The translations under genes were made by a program, and so were the position numbers. Below are positions 33,011 through 45,702 of a stretch of 64,000 nt of DNA, piece after piece. The notes beneath the pieces were generated by a model. The model was not told where the DNA came from. It saw nothing but the letters and a program-made list of their open reading frames with translations, and did not search any database. Each line of letters begins with the position of its first letter. The stretch's first letter is position 1. This DNA is from Armigeres subalbatus (taxonomy: Eukaryota > Arthropoda > Insecta > Diptera > Culicidae): assembly GCF_024139115.2 (NCBI RefSeq), contig NW_026942891.1:354652-418651 (forward strand). Direction: 5' to 3'.

Positions 33011-34559
33011 AAATCGATCAAAATAACCGTGATATCAGATTTTTCAGAATAATGTTGGCGTATATAATTAAATATCTTGAACATATTCAATTTGGCGAGT
33101 CACGTGCCCCATCTTACCTAGTTTAAATCCTAAAGATCGCGGATACTCAATAAATGAAACATGGTGCATCGAAAAGCACCTTGTGTTTCCAGTGCCTCTT
33201 ATCTCTTATTTCATGTTGCTTGCAACAAAATGACAACTTCGATCATTTTCCAAGGCTCTCATAGATGTGAAAAATTTCTCCGAGTACAAATAGCACGTGC
33301 TATCAAGCATTCACCACCGGAATGCCACGTGGCGACCAAATTTAAAAATATCAAAGTAGCTTTTTTTCTGGAGGTATGTTTTTCTTAGGCGACTATCTGG
33401 CGCTTATTTTTCGTTGCGACCAAACATCAGCGGAAGAGTAGATTTTATATGAGCGGTACAGTACTTTATATAGAAATAAAATAACGAATATAATTCTTCG
33501 GGTCATTTTCTTAGCAACGAACAAGTTTGTGAATTGCTCACAAAGCTGTTTCATACTGCTAGCTGAGCATTATAAAAAAATAAAATTCGCCTATAAAGTA
33601 CATAAAGGTACAACATTTGGTGGTGTAATATAAGGATGATTACTCATGCTTCGATAAAACGTACAATTCGATATAACGTACAACTTGAAATCGATATGTA
33701 CTTAAATCGAGTACCTTATTTACCACTGGTATATGACGCTGGATTAAGCCCATCTTCGGTTGACACAAATCGCTAACTTCGCAGTCCTATAGTAGGAGGG
33801 GGTCGCGGTTAGTCAACGACTAACAAGCTTTTTCAGGATGATTTTCTTGTTCAAGATACAACATTCTACAAAATACTCTTCTACTATTTCCCTTGAAGAG
33901 AAGAGAAGAAAGAGAAGCTAGAACATACTGTATCCGCCTCGTAGCCTCAGACAAAAGCTCAATCTGCTATGGTGCCTCCGATTACATATTAGCTCAATCT
34001 GATACTACTTCCTCCTCGTGGCCTCAGACGAAACCATATTGTTAATTTGCTACTAGTCCGCCTTATAGACGAAGTGTCGTTCACAAATTCTCACAACTCA
34101 GATAAACATAGAGACTGAAGAGGTAGCATCGAATACCGCCATCAGGTGACAATGGGTCTGGGGGTGAGAATGGATCCCTATCACCAGTAGCCTGAAGGTC
34201 GGATAGCAAAATCGTTTAAAGGTCTCTTATATTATAGTCTTCTTGCCCTCAGATACATTCAATCTATTCTACAAGCATTCTAAGTAGTTCAAACAGTGAC
34301 CATTCTCCCCCGACGACAGTATTCTATTTTTTAACCCTTTATAAACCTAAAAAGTTCTCAAGTTGAGTCTGTATTATTTGATCTGTCCATGATAAAATTG
34401 TCATCTTCTGAAACACTTTGCAGAAACACTCTGTAGCTTTTCGCTCGTTATTAGAAACGGGTCATGCAGACACAGCACTCGCGAACGAACATTGTTGATA
34501 ATATGATACGTAGGCCATACAACACTGTAATCGTTACTTTCAAAACGCTCAATGTTTAT
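33011..34559. other. No feature recognised
   Basis: AT-rich sequence. The left part of the BEL/Pao element (integrase side) may reach into it, but I could not recognise it. Confidence 0.35.
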
Positions 34560-35290
34560 TATTGGTTTGTACGATCATATGACTGCAAAGGACTTTCGCT
34601 CAGGCTCCGTGTTACTTTCGTCTACATTCCTCTTCATCAAAACGAATCGACCACTCTTCTTCTAGCCTATATAAAAATCTGGCCCATGAAACCAGTTGCT
34701 GTTTACTCCAAGAGGATCTTTCCCTATTTAGTTGCTTCATCTGCTAGGTTGACTTTAGTCGAAATCCATTTCCTCCTCGACGCTTGAAATACTCGTAGAA
34801 TTTCGTCAATTTTGAACGCCACAAATTGACGATACTCCACATCGGTCTTTATCATGTACAAAACTCTCGACAATCACTCCAAACACCTTTCTTCCAGACG
34901 TGCTCCCAGCACAGCTGCCATCAACTCTAAACGCGGATTGAAGTGCTCGAAGAGGCGCAACTTTAGTTTGGAAGAACTGGTGCGGCTTAATCTCCGTTAT
35001 CTATAATACGAAAGTACGCTACAGCCACTAAGCGGCGCTAGCATCGATGAACGTGTAACTCCTGAAACTTGTGCTGTGTTCATCATATCCTGGAAAAATA
35101 CAGCGCGGAATACAACCATCCATCTTCTGCAGAATTGTTAAATGAATGGTTAATTGAACGCTTCGAAAATTCTTCCCGTATTTTGTCATCCAATCCATCT
35201 GGCCAGACTTCCTGGATGAGATTTTTCCGTGTACTGACGGAAGCACTAATCAAAAGGATCATATATGCTCATGACTACCCGTAGCATCAG
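34560..35290 (-). pseudogene. BEL/Pao pol relic (end of reverse transcriptase, RNase H)
   Basis: Read on minus, blocks typical of BEL/Pao LTR retrotransposon polyproteins appear in order. YTFIDASAA (about 35066-35035) is the first Asp motif of RNase H. RLELMAAVLGARLEE lies at about 34935-34890, YRQFVAFKIDEILR at about 34840-34795 and WISTKVN...ADEATK at about 34770-34730. A WFHGPDF block in a shifted frame follows near 34690. Stops and frameshifts separate them. In BEL/Pao elements this region lies between reverse transcriptase and integrase. It has the same orientation as the gag relic at 38910-40260, so both are probably one old element of at least 5.7 kb. Confidence 0.7.
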
Positions 35291-36529
35291 TCTTTTTTTG
35301 GAACGGTGGGAGCTTCCAGCAGGAAAACGCAAGCATCTCCCCTCTACAGCCACGCCATTCTAGCCGCGCTCAAACCTCACCTCTTGTCGGTAATATGATT
35401 TTTGATGGAAGTTTATTTGGCTCTCTTAATTTCTGCAATACTTTTGGTCACTAGACATCAATTTCGAATGTTTAAATCCTGCTCGTTATGTACTTCAATC
35501 ACCTTTGCCTAACCCTTCTTCCGCTGTATCAAAACTGTTCACGTAGTCGCTTGGGTCATGTACATAGTGCCGCTTCGTTACAGCTTCTGCTCTTCTTGGC
35601 AACTGCAACTCTTGATCTGCTGCGTTAATGTGCTTTATATATTGCGATTGTGCTGGGGAGCATGTCGCAAATATAAGCTACGTTCGAAACCATGATGCTC
35701 ATTAGTGAAATCTGTGAATCTCGATATGGGAAAAGCAAAGTACCGATCTTTGGCACGAATCAGCACCTGTTAGACATTATTTCGACGTCTGCGCTACTGC
35801 AACCTCCGTTCTCGTAAGGAACATAACGGATAATAGCGGTGATAAAGATCCGGACCTTTCAGGGCATTGAGTTCAATGAAACGCCCTCAACCTTCGCTGC
35901 AGCGTCCATACAGTTCTGACTTTCCTGGTTTTTGTTTTGTTCACAACTACAATTGGAAGGAACAAGTTCGCCGTAGATCAAGCTACCGGTTCACCCGCAA
36001 TTACGCTTCATGTACGTTACCTTCAAATCCGGACCTTCGAAATCGGACACCTTTTCAGGTTTTCCATTATTTTAATGCTAACATATATTTAAATTAATTG
36101 TTAAATATCGCTAGCTTTTCATAGTATTGTTCATCTTTTAACATGTTTATATCACAGTAGGCTTTGTTAAAAGCAAAATTAAATTAATTATTTATGCATA
36201 TCAGTCAGCCTAGGCATTTCACTCAACTTTAGCACTAGTGTTAAGAATCACAAGTAATTATAAACTCCATTATTTACTTCGGTGGTATTATCAAGTCACC
36301 TGAAACTGTTAAAATGGCCAAACAGGTGTAATAAAGTTTTCTGATAGTTGGAAATATTAAGCGCACCGGAAACCGTTTTTTGTGAAAACACCCATGTCAG
36401 TTTTGAAATCAACTTTAACAGATGCTTATACCGGACGCAGTTCAAAACTACATGGTTCTATAGTATATTTTGATATTTTAGAATGTTAAACGAGCTGGAA
36501 CTAAGTATTTTTCAGAAAATGTCAGAAAG
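35291..36529. other. Presumed BEL/Pao interior or flank, not resolved
   Basis: Lies between the pol relic and the pogo-like relic. If the BEL/Pao reading is right, the main part of reverse transcriptase should be here on minus, but I could not find its motifs. The plus frame at 35867-36097 is unassigned. Confidence 0.3.
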
Positions 36530-37700
36530 CTGTTTTAATGGTGAAGGAAGCGTCCCTCTCCGGGTGGCTGCTAAACGCTTTGAGATACCAAAAGTACTCT
36601 CGAAGACCGAGTGAAGGGTCGATTTAAGCATCAACTTCTTGGAGCTCAAAGGCTTTGTTGGAAGAAGATGAAATACGTATTGTGAACTTTATAATTGATA
36701 AAGGTGGCCGGTCATCCCGTCGATGAAAAAAGGGCAATCGTTCATGTGGCGGAGATCGTTAAGAGCACATTGGAAAAAGAAGCTGTTTTCAAAATGGGAT
36801 ACCATCTCGAGGTTTTGTATCTATAGTAAATAAATGAAATACGTATAACTAACATTCTTAAGGATGGTTTGCCCGTTTCATGAAGCGTCATCCTGAGCTG
36901 TCTAGAAGAACGGCAAATAATCTTTCAAAACTCGTGCATTTACCGAATTGAGATGGAGTTCAATGGAATAAAGAATATCTCGAAAACAAGATAATTTCCA
37001 TATCTTGAATGAACCACAGAGGGTTTCAATATGGATGAAAGTGCATTTGCTTTGGTTCCTAAAGAAGCGAGTTTTAGCTCGAAAGGTTTAAAAATGTTCA
37101 ATCTATATCTGCCAATAGTGAACGTGAAAACTATACCGACTTAGGGCAGCATCTGCAGATGGAAATCTTGCGCCGCCGTTAATACTATTTCAAACAAATC
37201 CGTTTACCATCCGATGTGACAAGTGTTCCACATGGTTGGGGATTGGAAAGACCGATTCAGGATGGATGAACTCTGTTTCATTTTTCGATTATATTTCAAA
37301 GTGTTCCACCCTTGGGCCGTAAACAAAATAATAGATTTCAATATTTGCTGTTTGTGGATGGTCACACTTCACGCTTCATTTGATACTGTTAGATTCTGCA
37401 AAATCACGGTATAATACTAGTTTCCTACTTCGAATTCTACGCATTTCACTCAGCCTCTGGATGTAAGTTCTTCTCCCATGAAGAAGGCCTGGAAGAAGTA
37501 CTGACGAAATGGAGATTTGGAACCTTGGCGCAATGATTAGTCGAGCAGACTTGCACCACTTTTGGAAAAAGCGTTGGATCAGATGCTAAAAAGAAACTAG
37601 TATTATTAATGGTTTTCGTAAATGTGGTTTGGTTCCTTTTGATCCGAGGGCTATCGACTACGAATCATTGCAAAGCAACAACACCGTGCTTCCCAGAATA
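36530..37700 (+). pseudogene. pogo/Tigger-like DDE transposase relic
   Basis: Several blocks diagnostic of Tc1/mariner-superfamily pogo/Tigger (jerky-type) transposases appear in the right order, in different frames. VPLRVAAKRFEIPK (about 36553) is the helix-turn-helix. EEDEIRIVNFIIDK follows at about 36664. DGWFARFMKRHPELSRRT (about 36863) is the CENP-B/Tigger second HTH. FNMDESAF (about 37026) holds the first catalytic Asp. SADGNLAPPLILFQTNP lies at about 37150. FVDGHTS (about 37351) holds the second Asp. NSTHFTQPLDV (about 37433) holds the third block, followed by KKAWKK. PFDPRAIDYESLQS lies near 37640. Multiple stops and shifts make it dead. Intact proteins of this type are usually 400-600 residues; the span fits. 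Terminal repeats were not located. Confidence 0.8.
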
Positions 37701-38909
37701 ACTTCAATCAATCAGACCACACAAATAGTCAATCTATCTGACTTACTAATTGTGGATATACCTGAAAAATCAAACATATGACATCATAGAAGAACTACCA
37801 GTCAGACATCATCCATAGCGCACACCATGGAACAGAAATGCTTCATTGCTATTGGATGCAGTTAATCAAAAGGTTGCCTGCATCAACGCAGCTTTCAGAC
37901 AAAATCGTAGCAAGCTACTTTGGCCAGGACCTGAAGAGGACACGTCTCTTTTCATTCTGGAGAAACCTGAAGATGAAGTTGAAGGTCCTCAGAATATTTA
38001 ATATGATTCCCTAACTATAATATCATTCCGGAAACATCTCAAGTGTTATTCACTTTGACATGTAATATCAAATTTATTAAAATATTTGCTATTTACAGAT
38101 TCCGTCTCGAACACTGAGTCGATTGGCTATACTACTGAGCACAGGTCCTCCCTGCGTGAGTACATGTACCTACACATCTGTTATTCGACCAGCACCGTCT
38201 TGTTTCTGGCATTACGTCAGTATTGAAGAGTATCCCAAAAGGTATGCTAATCTTAATCAAGCTCACTAAAGCTAATTTATTTATAATCACAGAACTAATG
38301 AATAAGCACGCAAACGACCGTCATTACCCCGATTTCGCTTTGAAACTCCTTAGTTAGTACATGCTCATATCATACAACAGTCATGTCCTATCCTCAAGAG
38401 TATAATAAAGCCAATAAGCTTCATTTTTTTCATTAACTGGTTTTGTAGACTTATCAACAGCATGATTCTATCCTGGACACACAATCCGCAGTCAATCACC
38501 GCGAGCGTCGATGTTTCTCGTGCAGCCAAATCGGCTGTTCACAGGTTCGTGCGTGTGGGCAGGCTGTAACTTTGGCAGTCTCAACAGTCTATCTAAAAGC
38601 GAGTCTGAACAGCGGCATTGATTGACCTGAGACATCAACGTCATCTGACAAAATTTGCTTTACAAAAAGTAAGCTCAAGTTAATTTTCGCTGTATGTTTG
38701 CAAATGTTATCTCATTACGTTCTGGAGATTCCTCACGATACAACGATTGATTTGCTCACGACAGATGTTACGTTTACGAACATTTTTCCTATTCAGCGTA
38801 CTTCGTTGTCTCGTTTTAACACCATGTAAGCTGTATTTGCACCTTTAGTAGCTGATGAAACCTTTGCCGTGTAACCACTGAATACGTTGAGATCTACAAC
38901 AGGTATTGT
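37701..38909. other. Flank between pogo relic and BEL/Pao gag
   Basis: Probably includes the 3' part of the pogo element and of BEL gag or protease. No motif clear enough to call. Confidence 0.3.
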
Positions 38910-40260
38910 TCTTGTGACGCGCCGGTTGAATTGTAGCCGGTTTGTCGACTAGTTCCTTAGCAGATGGTGTTTGACAAATGCCCGCAAGGTTCTGCACAAT
39001 CAACAAAATTCACAATATCGCCATTCGATCACGCTCGTGGGCAGGGCCAGTTCGAACTTTAGCAATCATGTTGTTACTATTTGTTCTGGTCGTCCATGCA
39101 ACGCTGTAATTTGAAGAGGATCTATAGTACTGTTGGCAAGGTGGAGCAAAACTGCTGACGGCATCTTGTGCAGCATCTTCTGAGGCTGCCTGCTATCGTA
39201 ATAAGTTGTCTGTCGTTGAGGTAATACAAATCTCCGTCGAGTGCTGTTAGCCAAAATAGCGGCCAGTCGACTGGATCCCCTGAAAAAATGCAGCTCTTTC
39301 GCGACCACTTGTCTGGCCGAATTTGCCCGAGCAGATGGCCCTACACCACTGGAACGTGGGAAGCGTCACTCGAAAACCGGTCATACTATAGGGTGAAGAG
39401 TGGTGGCGAAGAGAATTAACATTACCACTAACCGACGATCGATCGTCATCAGATGTTATTCTAAATCGCGTAACCGCTGGAGCTCGTCCTAAAATGCTGA
39501 TACTTTTCTCTGCTTCATTCCGCAGACGAATCGTTTCCTGCTCCGTTGCATGACAAGGTGCGCCAGCTGTGACCGCAACTGCTGTTTTCGTGATCTGCAA
39601 ATGTCGTTTCCTGCATTTCCAACTCGTTTTCTTCTTCTCTCTTATTGGCATTCATCACTGGGACATTGCGCCTCGCAGCAAGTGTTCAATTAAGCACTTC
39701 CACGGTTATTAACTGCGAGGTTTCTAAGCCAGTTACCATTTGCATTCGTATATCATGAGGCTAACACGATGATTTTTATGCCGAAGTCGAGACAATTCAA
39801 TCCGAAATTGTCTAGACCGGCACCGGAATCGAACCCAGCCACCCTCAGCATGGTCTTGCTTTGTAGCCGCACTCTTACCGCACGGCTAGGAGCTCAAATT
39901 GTATCCGCGTACTCACGACAGCGTTATCTGGCTGACTTCCAAATTTTCCTTCTGGGCTTCCACACATCGTTGACCAAATCCAGATCTCTTTGCTGCAGAT
40001 ATGTTCAGTGTTCCTTTGTTCTTGCATATACTTTTCCTTTTATTGCAATTCTATGGCCTGCTGCTTGCAGTTTTCCTATCTTTTCCTTGTCAGTGTGTAT
40101 ATGCTGGGATTGTAACCGATCACTCCGGAACAACGCTGTTCTTCGCCACCTGATTCATGGAGATCGACATACGGTTTCAAATCGACAAAGGGCATTTGAA
40201 TTTGATCTTTGCGCTCCACGAGCCCTTCGTGTGAGTTAATCGACCCTTCACCAACTGTAA
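38910..40260 (-). pseudogene. BEL/Pao gag relic
   Basis: Minus-strand blocks resembling BEL/Pao gag. ARQVVAKELHFFRG (about 39317-39276) corresponds to the conserved KELPxFxG region. A W-PLFW stretch follows in a shifted frame. SAVLLHLANSTIDPLQIT and LHGRPEQIV (about 39150-39076) match the LLHP...TLxxLYGRPEqIV region, and AKELVDKPATIQP lies at about 38972-38930. The upstream end may be at about 40260. A Feilai-like SINE lies inside. Many stops. Gag would form the particle that packages the retrotransposon RNA. Confidence 0.65.
39628..39891 (-). mobile_element. Feilai-like SINE, minus strand
   Basis: Reverse complement of the SINE at 15574-15864, with small deletions: (CTT)n tail complement at 39628, CTCGCAG, AACTGCGAGGTTTCTAAGCC, GCATTCGTATATCATGAGG, box B complement GGAATCGAACCC and box A complement TACCGCACGGCTA. 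No clear target duplication. It sits inside the BEL/Pao gag relic. Confidence 0.85.
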
Positions 40261-40959
40261 GAGTTCCTATCGTTCCAGGATTGATTCTACCTACCTCTAC
40301 AGAACGTTCGAACGGTTGATAGACGCCTAAAGAGTTGATAGACTGGTACTCCAGTCAGCGAGCAAAGCTCCGAACTACAAGATAATATGTAGCAAAAGAG
40401 CCTGCTTTGAGCAGCTGTGGGATATTGACACCCTATGGAGACTGGGACCAACAGCACACCTCTGAGAGAGATACCACGAGATGTTGGCCAGAATAGTAGA
40501 AAAGTTGTTTCCAGAAACATGGATCATCAAACTGGCCGCTACCGTAAGTCGTCGACGTAGTACCGCTAGGGAGCTTATCGTAGATGCTAGAAAACTTAAG
40601 CTCATGGCACCAGGCGGATGGTATTCCAAACCTGGTCCACAAACACGCCGCCTGCCGATCTAGATATATGTTTGGGCTGCCTCCAGATGCCTCTTCGAAG
40701 AAACCCAGACCGTTGACAGCAGAAATTTATACTTTTGCTGAAGCCCGGTAAACTTCGGAAGATCCTTCAGCATACAGACCAATTTGCCTACTCTGACACA
40801 ACTCGGGGAAGTTGCAGAGAATAGATTGTCGGACAATACGGAGTGCTTGCTTGGCTTATCTGGTAACCAGTATGGTTTCCGTAAAGGCCGTTCGGTCGAG
40901 ACGGATACGGCAAAGGTAACACATGGTTTTAAATAGACGGAGAAGGGTCCGAAACTCAT

Positions 40960-42085
40960 TTGGCCGAAAGCCATTTAATGGCGAATGCCACTAGCCGAAA
41001 GTTGTTTGGCGAATATACCATTTGATCGAACAGACCATTGGACGAAAGTCATTGCCGAATGGGTCATTGGCCGAAAAGAGTCGTTTGGAAGGTCCTTTGG
41101 CTGAAAGGTCATTTGGCGAAACGGGTCATTTGACCGAAAGGTCATTAGACCGAAAGGGGTCTTTGGCAGAAAGGGTCATTTAGCCGAAAGGGTCGTTCGG
41201 CCGAAGGGTCATTGGCCGAAATAGTCATTTGGCCGAAATAGTCATTTGACTTTGAAAGGGTCATTAGAACGAAAGGTCATTTGGCCGAATAGGACATTTG
41301 AAAGTTAGAAATTAGGGTAAGAAGAATGTTCAGTTCTTATTCCTCATTTCTCACTTCTCACTGTAAAAATGAGAGCGCGAAGTGAGTTTGGCCGAAAGGG
41401 TCATTTGGCTGAAAAGGTAGTTTGGCCGAAAGGTCGTTCGGATGAAATGATAATTTGGCCAACAGGTCACTAGGTTGAAAGGTTGATTGGGACGAAAGGG
41501 TCATTTGGACGAAAGGGTCCTTTGGCGAAAGGTCATTCAACCGAAAGGCTCATTAGGTTGAAAGGGTCATTAGGCCGAAAGGACCGTTTGGCCGAAAGGG
41601 TCGTTTGACCGAAAGGATCATTGGCCGAAAGGATCATTGGCGAGGATCAAACGACCTTTCGGCCAAATGATCCTTCGGCCTGATCTATCGCTATGATCCT
41701 TTCGGCCAAACGATTTCGACCAAACATTCGCTAAACGACCTGACTAATGAACCTTTCGGCCACATGGGATTCGGCCTAATGGTTCTTCGGCCTAGTGGCA
41801 TTCGGCAAACGACCTTTCCGTTCGGCAAATGAACAGACCATTAGGCCGAAAGGGTCATTTGCCGTAAGGGTCATTTGGCCGAAAAGGTCGTTGGCCGAAA
41901 GGTTGTTCGGCCGAAAGGGTAATTTAGTCGGACCCTTTGGCCGAAAGGGTCATTGCCTGAAGAGGCGGTTGGGCCGAAAGGATCATTTGCCGAAACGGTC
42001 ATTAGGCCGAAAAGTCGTTTGACCGAAAGGTTCGTTTAACCGGGTGAGTCATTTGGCCGAAAGGGCCGTTGACCGAAAGGGACTC
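40960..42085. repeat. 17-18-bp GGCCGAAAGGGTCATTT minisatellite
   Basis: About 55-60 units of GGCCGAAAGGGTCATTT with variable GTCGTTT and GTCATTA forms. Units at about 41648-41820 are on the opposite strand (CTTTCGGCCAAA), so the array carries an internal inversion. A non-repeat island of about 90 bp lies at 41300-41390. Confidence 0.9.
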
Positions 42086-42565
42086 CTGCATCGCTATCTG
42101 CAGGATACTGAAAGTTATTTTCAGAATAATGTGTTGATTTCGACATCGGCTTCATAAACAAAGTTAAAAAATGCGCACCGACACCGGTCAGCGAGTTGAT
42201 AGAAGTGTCAGCGGGTGTTCTACAAAGATCGATCTTCGTACCGGTTCTGTTGAATCCATGTACGACGGAATATTACGCTTAAGTCTCCCGGCCGGTGTAC
42301 ACTGGGAGCTTGCGGATGATCTAATGCTAGAGGTGATGAGTGACCTCTCGTTGAAGTCGAACTGAAGGCTTCGTATACGATTGGCAGAATAGAGAATGGC
42401 TCAACTAGAGGAGTTATCACTTGCATCACAAGACCGAGGTCGTTGTAGTGCATAATCGCCATGGGTTGCAGCAAACGAGGATAGTAGAACAAGTACAGGT
42501 AACTCCGTGAGGTCATTAAATCATCTGGGTGTGATGATCGCGATAAACTCAATTTCACAGCCACG

Positions 42566-43154
42566 CCTGACTAGAAGGTCATATCAAAATTATATCATCC
42601 TATGTTATTATACTAAATTTTATAACAAAATGTTTTAGAAACATGGTGCAGGATTTGTTAAAATATCTAAATTTCTATCAAAAACTGCACGACTGAAACA
42701 AAAATATCAAATTTTATTACAATTTTATCATAAAAATAACATATTTTTGTTAGAAATTTATAACAGAATCAGATACAAAATATATTGTTTCTGTGCAGTT
42801 GGAATTCTTATAGGTCGTGATAGGGCTACAGATTGCGACCAACAATCATATTTTTTGTTTTTGTCTGAACAAGAATATTTTTCGAGAACATGAAATTACC
42901 AACATTACAAATAGGCAACCTTCTCAAATTATATCAGCATTGATATTTATGGCTGCGAGACTTTGCTACATCTATTTTAATTGCCTACTGTTGGCAATTC
43001 GGTGTTAAACATTTTTCAAATCATATTATGATATAATCCTGTTACAACATTTGAAAGATAATGGCTACTGAGAACTAAATTGTATCAAAATAAGTTATAA
43101 ATATCACAATATGTTAAAATTGTGTTAAATTTTTGTTATGCTCTTCTAGTCGGG
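42566..43154. mobile_element. 589-bp inverted-repeat element, AT-rich
   Basis: Left end CCTGACTAGAAGGTCATA; right end is the complement of CCCGACTAGAAGAGCATAAC. The subterminal A+T-rich sequence is also inverted. It interrupts an R1 reverse transcriptase, so the empty site can be read: CAGCCACG and CGTCGATTATGC join as CAGCCACGTCGATTATGC, leaving CG as a 2-bp duplication (42564-42565 and 43155-43156). No coding; superfamily unknown. Confidence 0.75.
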
Positions 43155-43265
43155 CGTCGATTATGCATGCCAACGGCATCATAGGCGATAAAGATCTTTA
43201 TCGCGAATGATAACCCACAGATCGGTTGTGCGTATGTTGATAGCGGGTGTGCTATCAGTAGAGCT

Positions 43266-45702
43266 TGAAGATAATTTAGTAAAAATCTTGGGTAAGACGG
43301 AAAGTTCTGAAAAATATATTTGAGATTTGTCAGAATTTTCCGATGGAACCAACAGATTTTACGAAAAAAACCATAAAATTGCCGGAGAAAATACTCAAGC
43401 ATATTTTATTGGGAAACAAACGTACGAAAAAGGAGTTAATTTCATAGTGGTAGCTAACTACTCATCAGTCACTACTACGAGTGCTGAAAAAACCTAGTAT
43501 TGCAACGAGTTGCAAACACTATTATCTGCAATGACGAAAATGGACTTTATTATGATAATTATGATCCAAATTGGAACAAAATTGTTCAAATGTGCGATCA
43601 CCCACTAAGATGCCATTTGTGCCATCGCGAGGTGAGGGCTAGGATGGCCATCGTCAACCATTATGGCACTCTGTCGTGATTTTCTTCAAAGTCGCGTTTG
43701 AAATTCAGTGCGTAGTCGCAACGATATCTCAGCAATCGTTGCGATCTACGTAATTATACGCATAAAATAAAGTTTCATGCAAACCATCTGCCATGACCTG
43801 CATTCGTAAAACAAATCTCCATTAATCTACTGATTTTTCCCCAAATCTGGCATCGCTGTAGGGTTGGGACCAGCAGGCGGGACGTCGCCGCCGACAGGAA
43901 ACATCTTTCCAGTAAAACAGAACTGAGTGGTAGATGGCACAAGTGTTGCCCCGGCGGCATATACATTCCCACCCATCAACCAAGCTATCTAATGGCTTTC
44001 CCAGTAGATACTATGGAGAACGTGATGATGAAATATTTATGTATATTTATGCCAGCACCTAGCCGGCGGCAGGCGACCGATAGGTGGGGAGTCAAATCCG
44101 GACCGCTACGTGGCAATTCCGAAACGCAACAATTCCTACGCGAGTGGATACTCATAATTGAAAACAACGTCAGGGGTATTCTGAGTGATGGAAAGCTCGG
44201 TTGAATTCGCTGAAAAACTCGGCGACGACGACCCCAATGCGATGGATAGATGGCGTGGGAAACTTGCCGCCGTGGGGCAAAAAACCTGCGGAAGCACACC
44301 ACTCGTTCGCCACGGCGCGGCGGGGAGGAGCATTTCTCTCAGATTGTACGATACAGGGCGAATCGGCGTATCGGAACCTTTCTCTGGCAGTTCCATTTTG
44401 GTCGAAATTTATGACCTTCTAACGTTGGAGAAAATCGTGACGACTGACGATTAGTGCCAGTGTGTGGGAAGATCGTTGAAATCACTTAGACGCTTCACCC
44501 AAAGTAAATGGCAATCCTTTTAGGAAAATGAGCTCGATGTGCTTTCCCTTGGAGAAAGAGTGTTCTACTTTAATATTAATCATCGAGACATTTCACATCA
44601 CGATTGTTTCGGATGTTGGAATAATTAGAATTTGATAGACCTGGGGCACATATTTGCAATAAATATTTGATGAAACGGTAGTAAGGTATATGGTTGGTCG
44701 TGTAGGGAACCTGACGATGAAGAATATTATAATTGATATTTAAGAGCGGATGCCTGTTGCTTTGCGACGTTCTTCGAGGTATGCGAACCTCATGAAATAC
44801 CGAATCAACTATTAACTAACTCGATTCCATTTCAGAACGGAAGGATGAAGCCCCACTACCGCGTTGCGTTGAAGGGACTGAAATCTTTAAAGTTGAACGA
44901 ATCTAGCAGCAGACTTTGCTATTAGAAAGTTGAGCTGAAGCGTAATGTCGATGGATGTCGGAGCTGGTAATTTATTAATTGTTCAGGTAGCCTTCTAACT
45001 TCTATATTTTTATCTGCAGAGAAGAAACCAACTTCAGATGTGTTAAAAGCTACATAGTTTTCGTGCTAATGGACACACGCATCCGTTTCTACGGATTCTG
45101 GAGGAAGCTACAATTACATCCTCTTTGTGAAGTTGAGGAGCACCAACTGGTTCAAGATGAGTTTATATACAGCTTTGGTTAGGTAAAGATAAGTTTAAAG
45201 GAAATATTCTTTTCTTTAAAATACCAGAAGCTTTCTAGGCTGAAACATAAATTTATTGGATAAATATTTAAAATCAATTAGAATCAATTCAATCAATTAG
45301 AACAAAAAAGTAAAGGGTTGTATCAAAGATATGGCCCTAAATTGAACATAAATTACGTATAGTGCGATAGTGGATGCGAAATTTGATCATAAACTTTTAT
45401 GCCTAATAGCCGAAATTGAATTTTTCTAATTAAATACATCAAATATTTACAATAGTTGTATAGAATCTTAGAGGATTTACTGATCGATTCATACCAAAAT
45501 CTCCGGAATCCGTTGAAAAACGGCTGAGTTATAGCTCGTACTTCCTGACCTCTTTTCCGACGCCTCAAATTTGAAATTTTGGAATGACCCCTTATCTTAC
45601 CGAAGGACGTGTCAAAAAGCAAAGTTGACCATTTGGAACATAAAATTTTTGAAACGCAAACCGGATATCTAAATTTCGTGTCTCACAAACATGTTCCTTC
45701 TG
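43266..45702. other. 2.4 kb without a supported feature
   Basis: Mixed sequence. A stretch at 43615-43680 resembles 63075-63130 (GGTGAG(A/G)G then CTCTGTCG), so it is a small dispersed repeat. GC-richer frames at 43985-44454 on both strands carry no motif I recognise. Confidence 0.4.

Larger units (their letters stand above)
40440..43265 (+). pseudogene. R1-clade LINE reverse transcriptase relic, interrupted twice
   Basis: Part 1 (40440-40935): RIVEKLFPETW at about 40482, APG then DGIPN in a shifted frame (about 40606-40630), PGKL, SAYRPICLL (about 40768) and LSGNQYGFRKGRSVETDT (about 40858). Part 2 (42160-42562): the SAGV...SI..PVL block of the palm, a catalytic-region remnant and HHKTEVVVVHNRHGLQQTRI (about 42425-42485), then the LGVMI and NFTSH region. 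Part 3 (43157-43265): VDYAC, LSRMI and RMLIAGVL. Order and wording match R1-clade arthropod LINEs. A minisatellite (40960-42085) replaces the middle of the enzyme, and an inverted-repeat element splits NFTSH from VDYAC. Confidence 0.75.

Noticed and set aside
43985..44460. GC-richer frames on both strands as a possible host exon
   Set aside because: No recognisable domain, and overlapping frames on both strands. A LINE fragment is equally possible.
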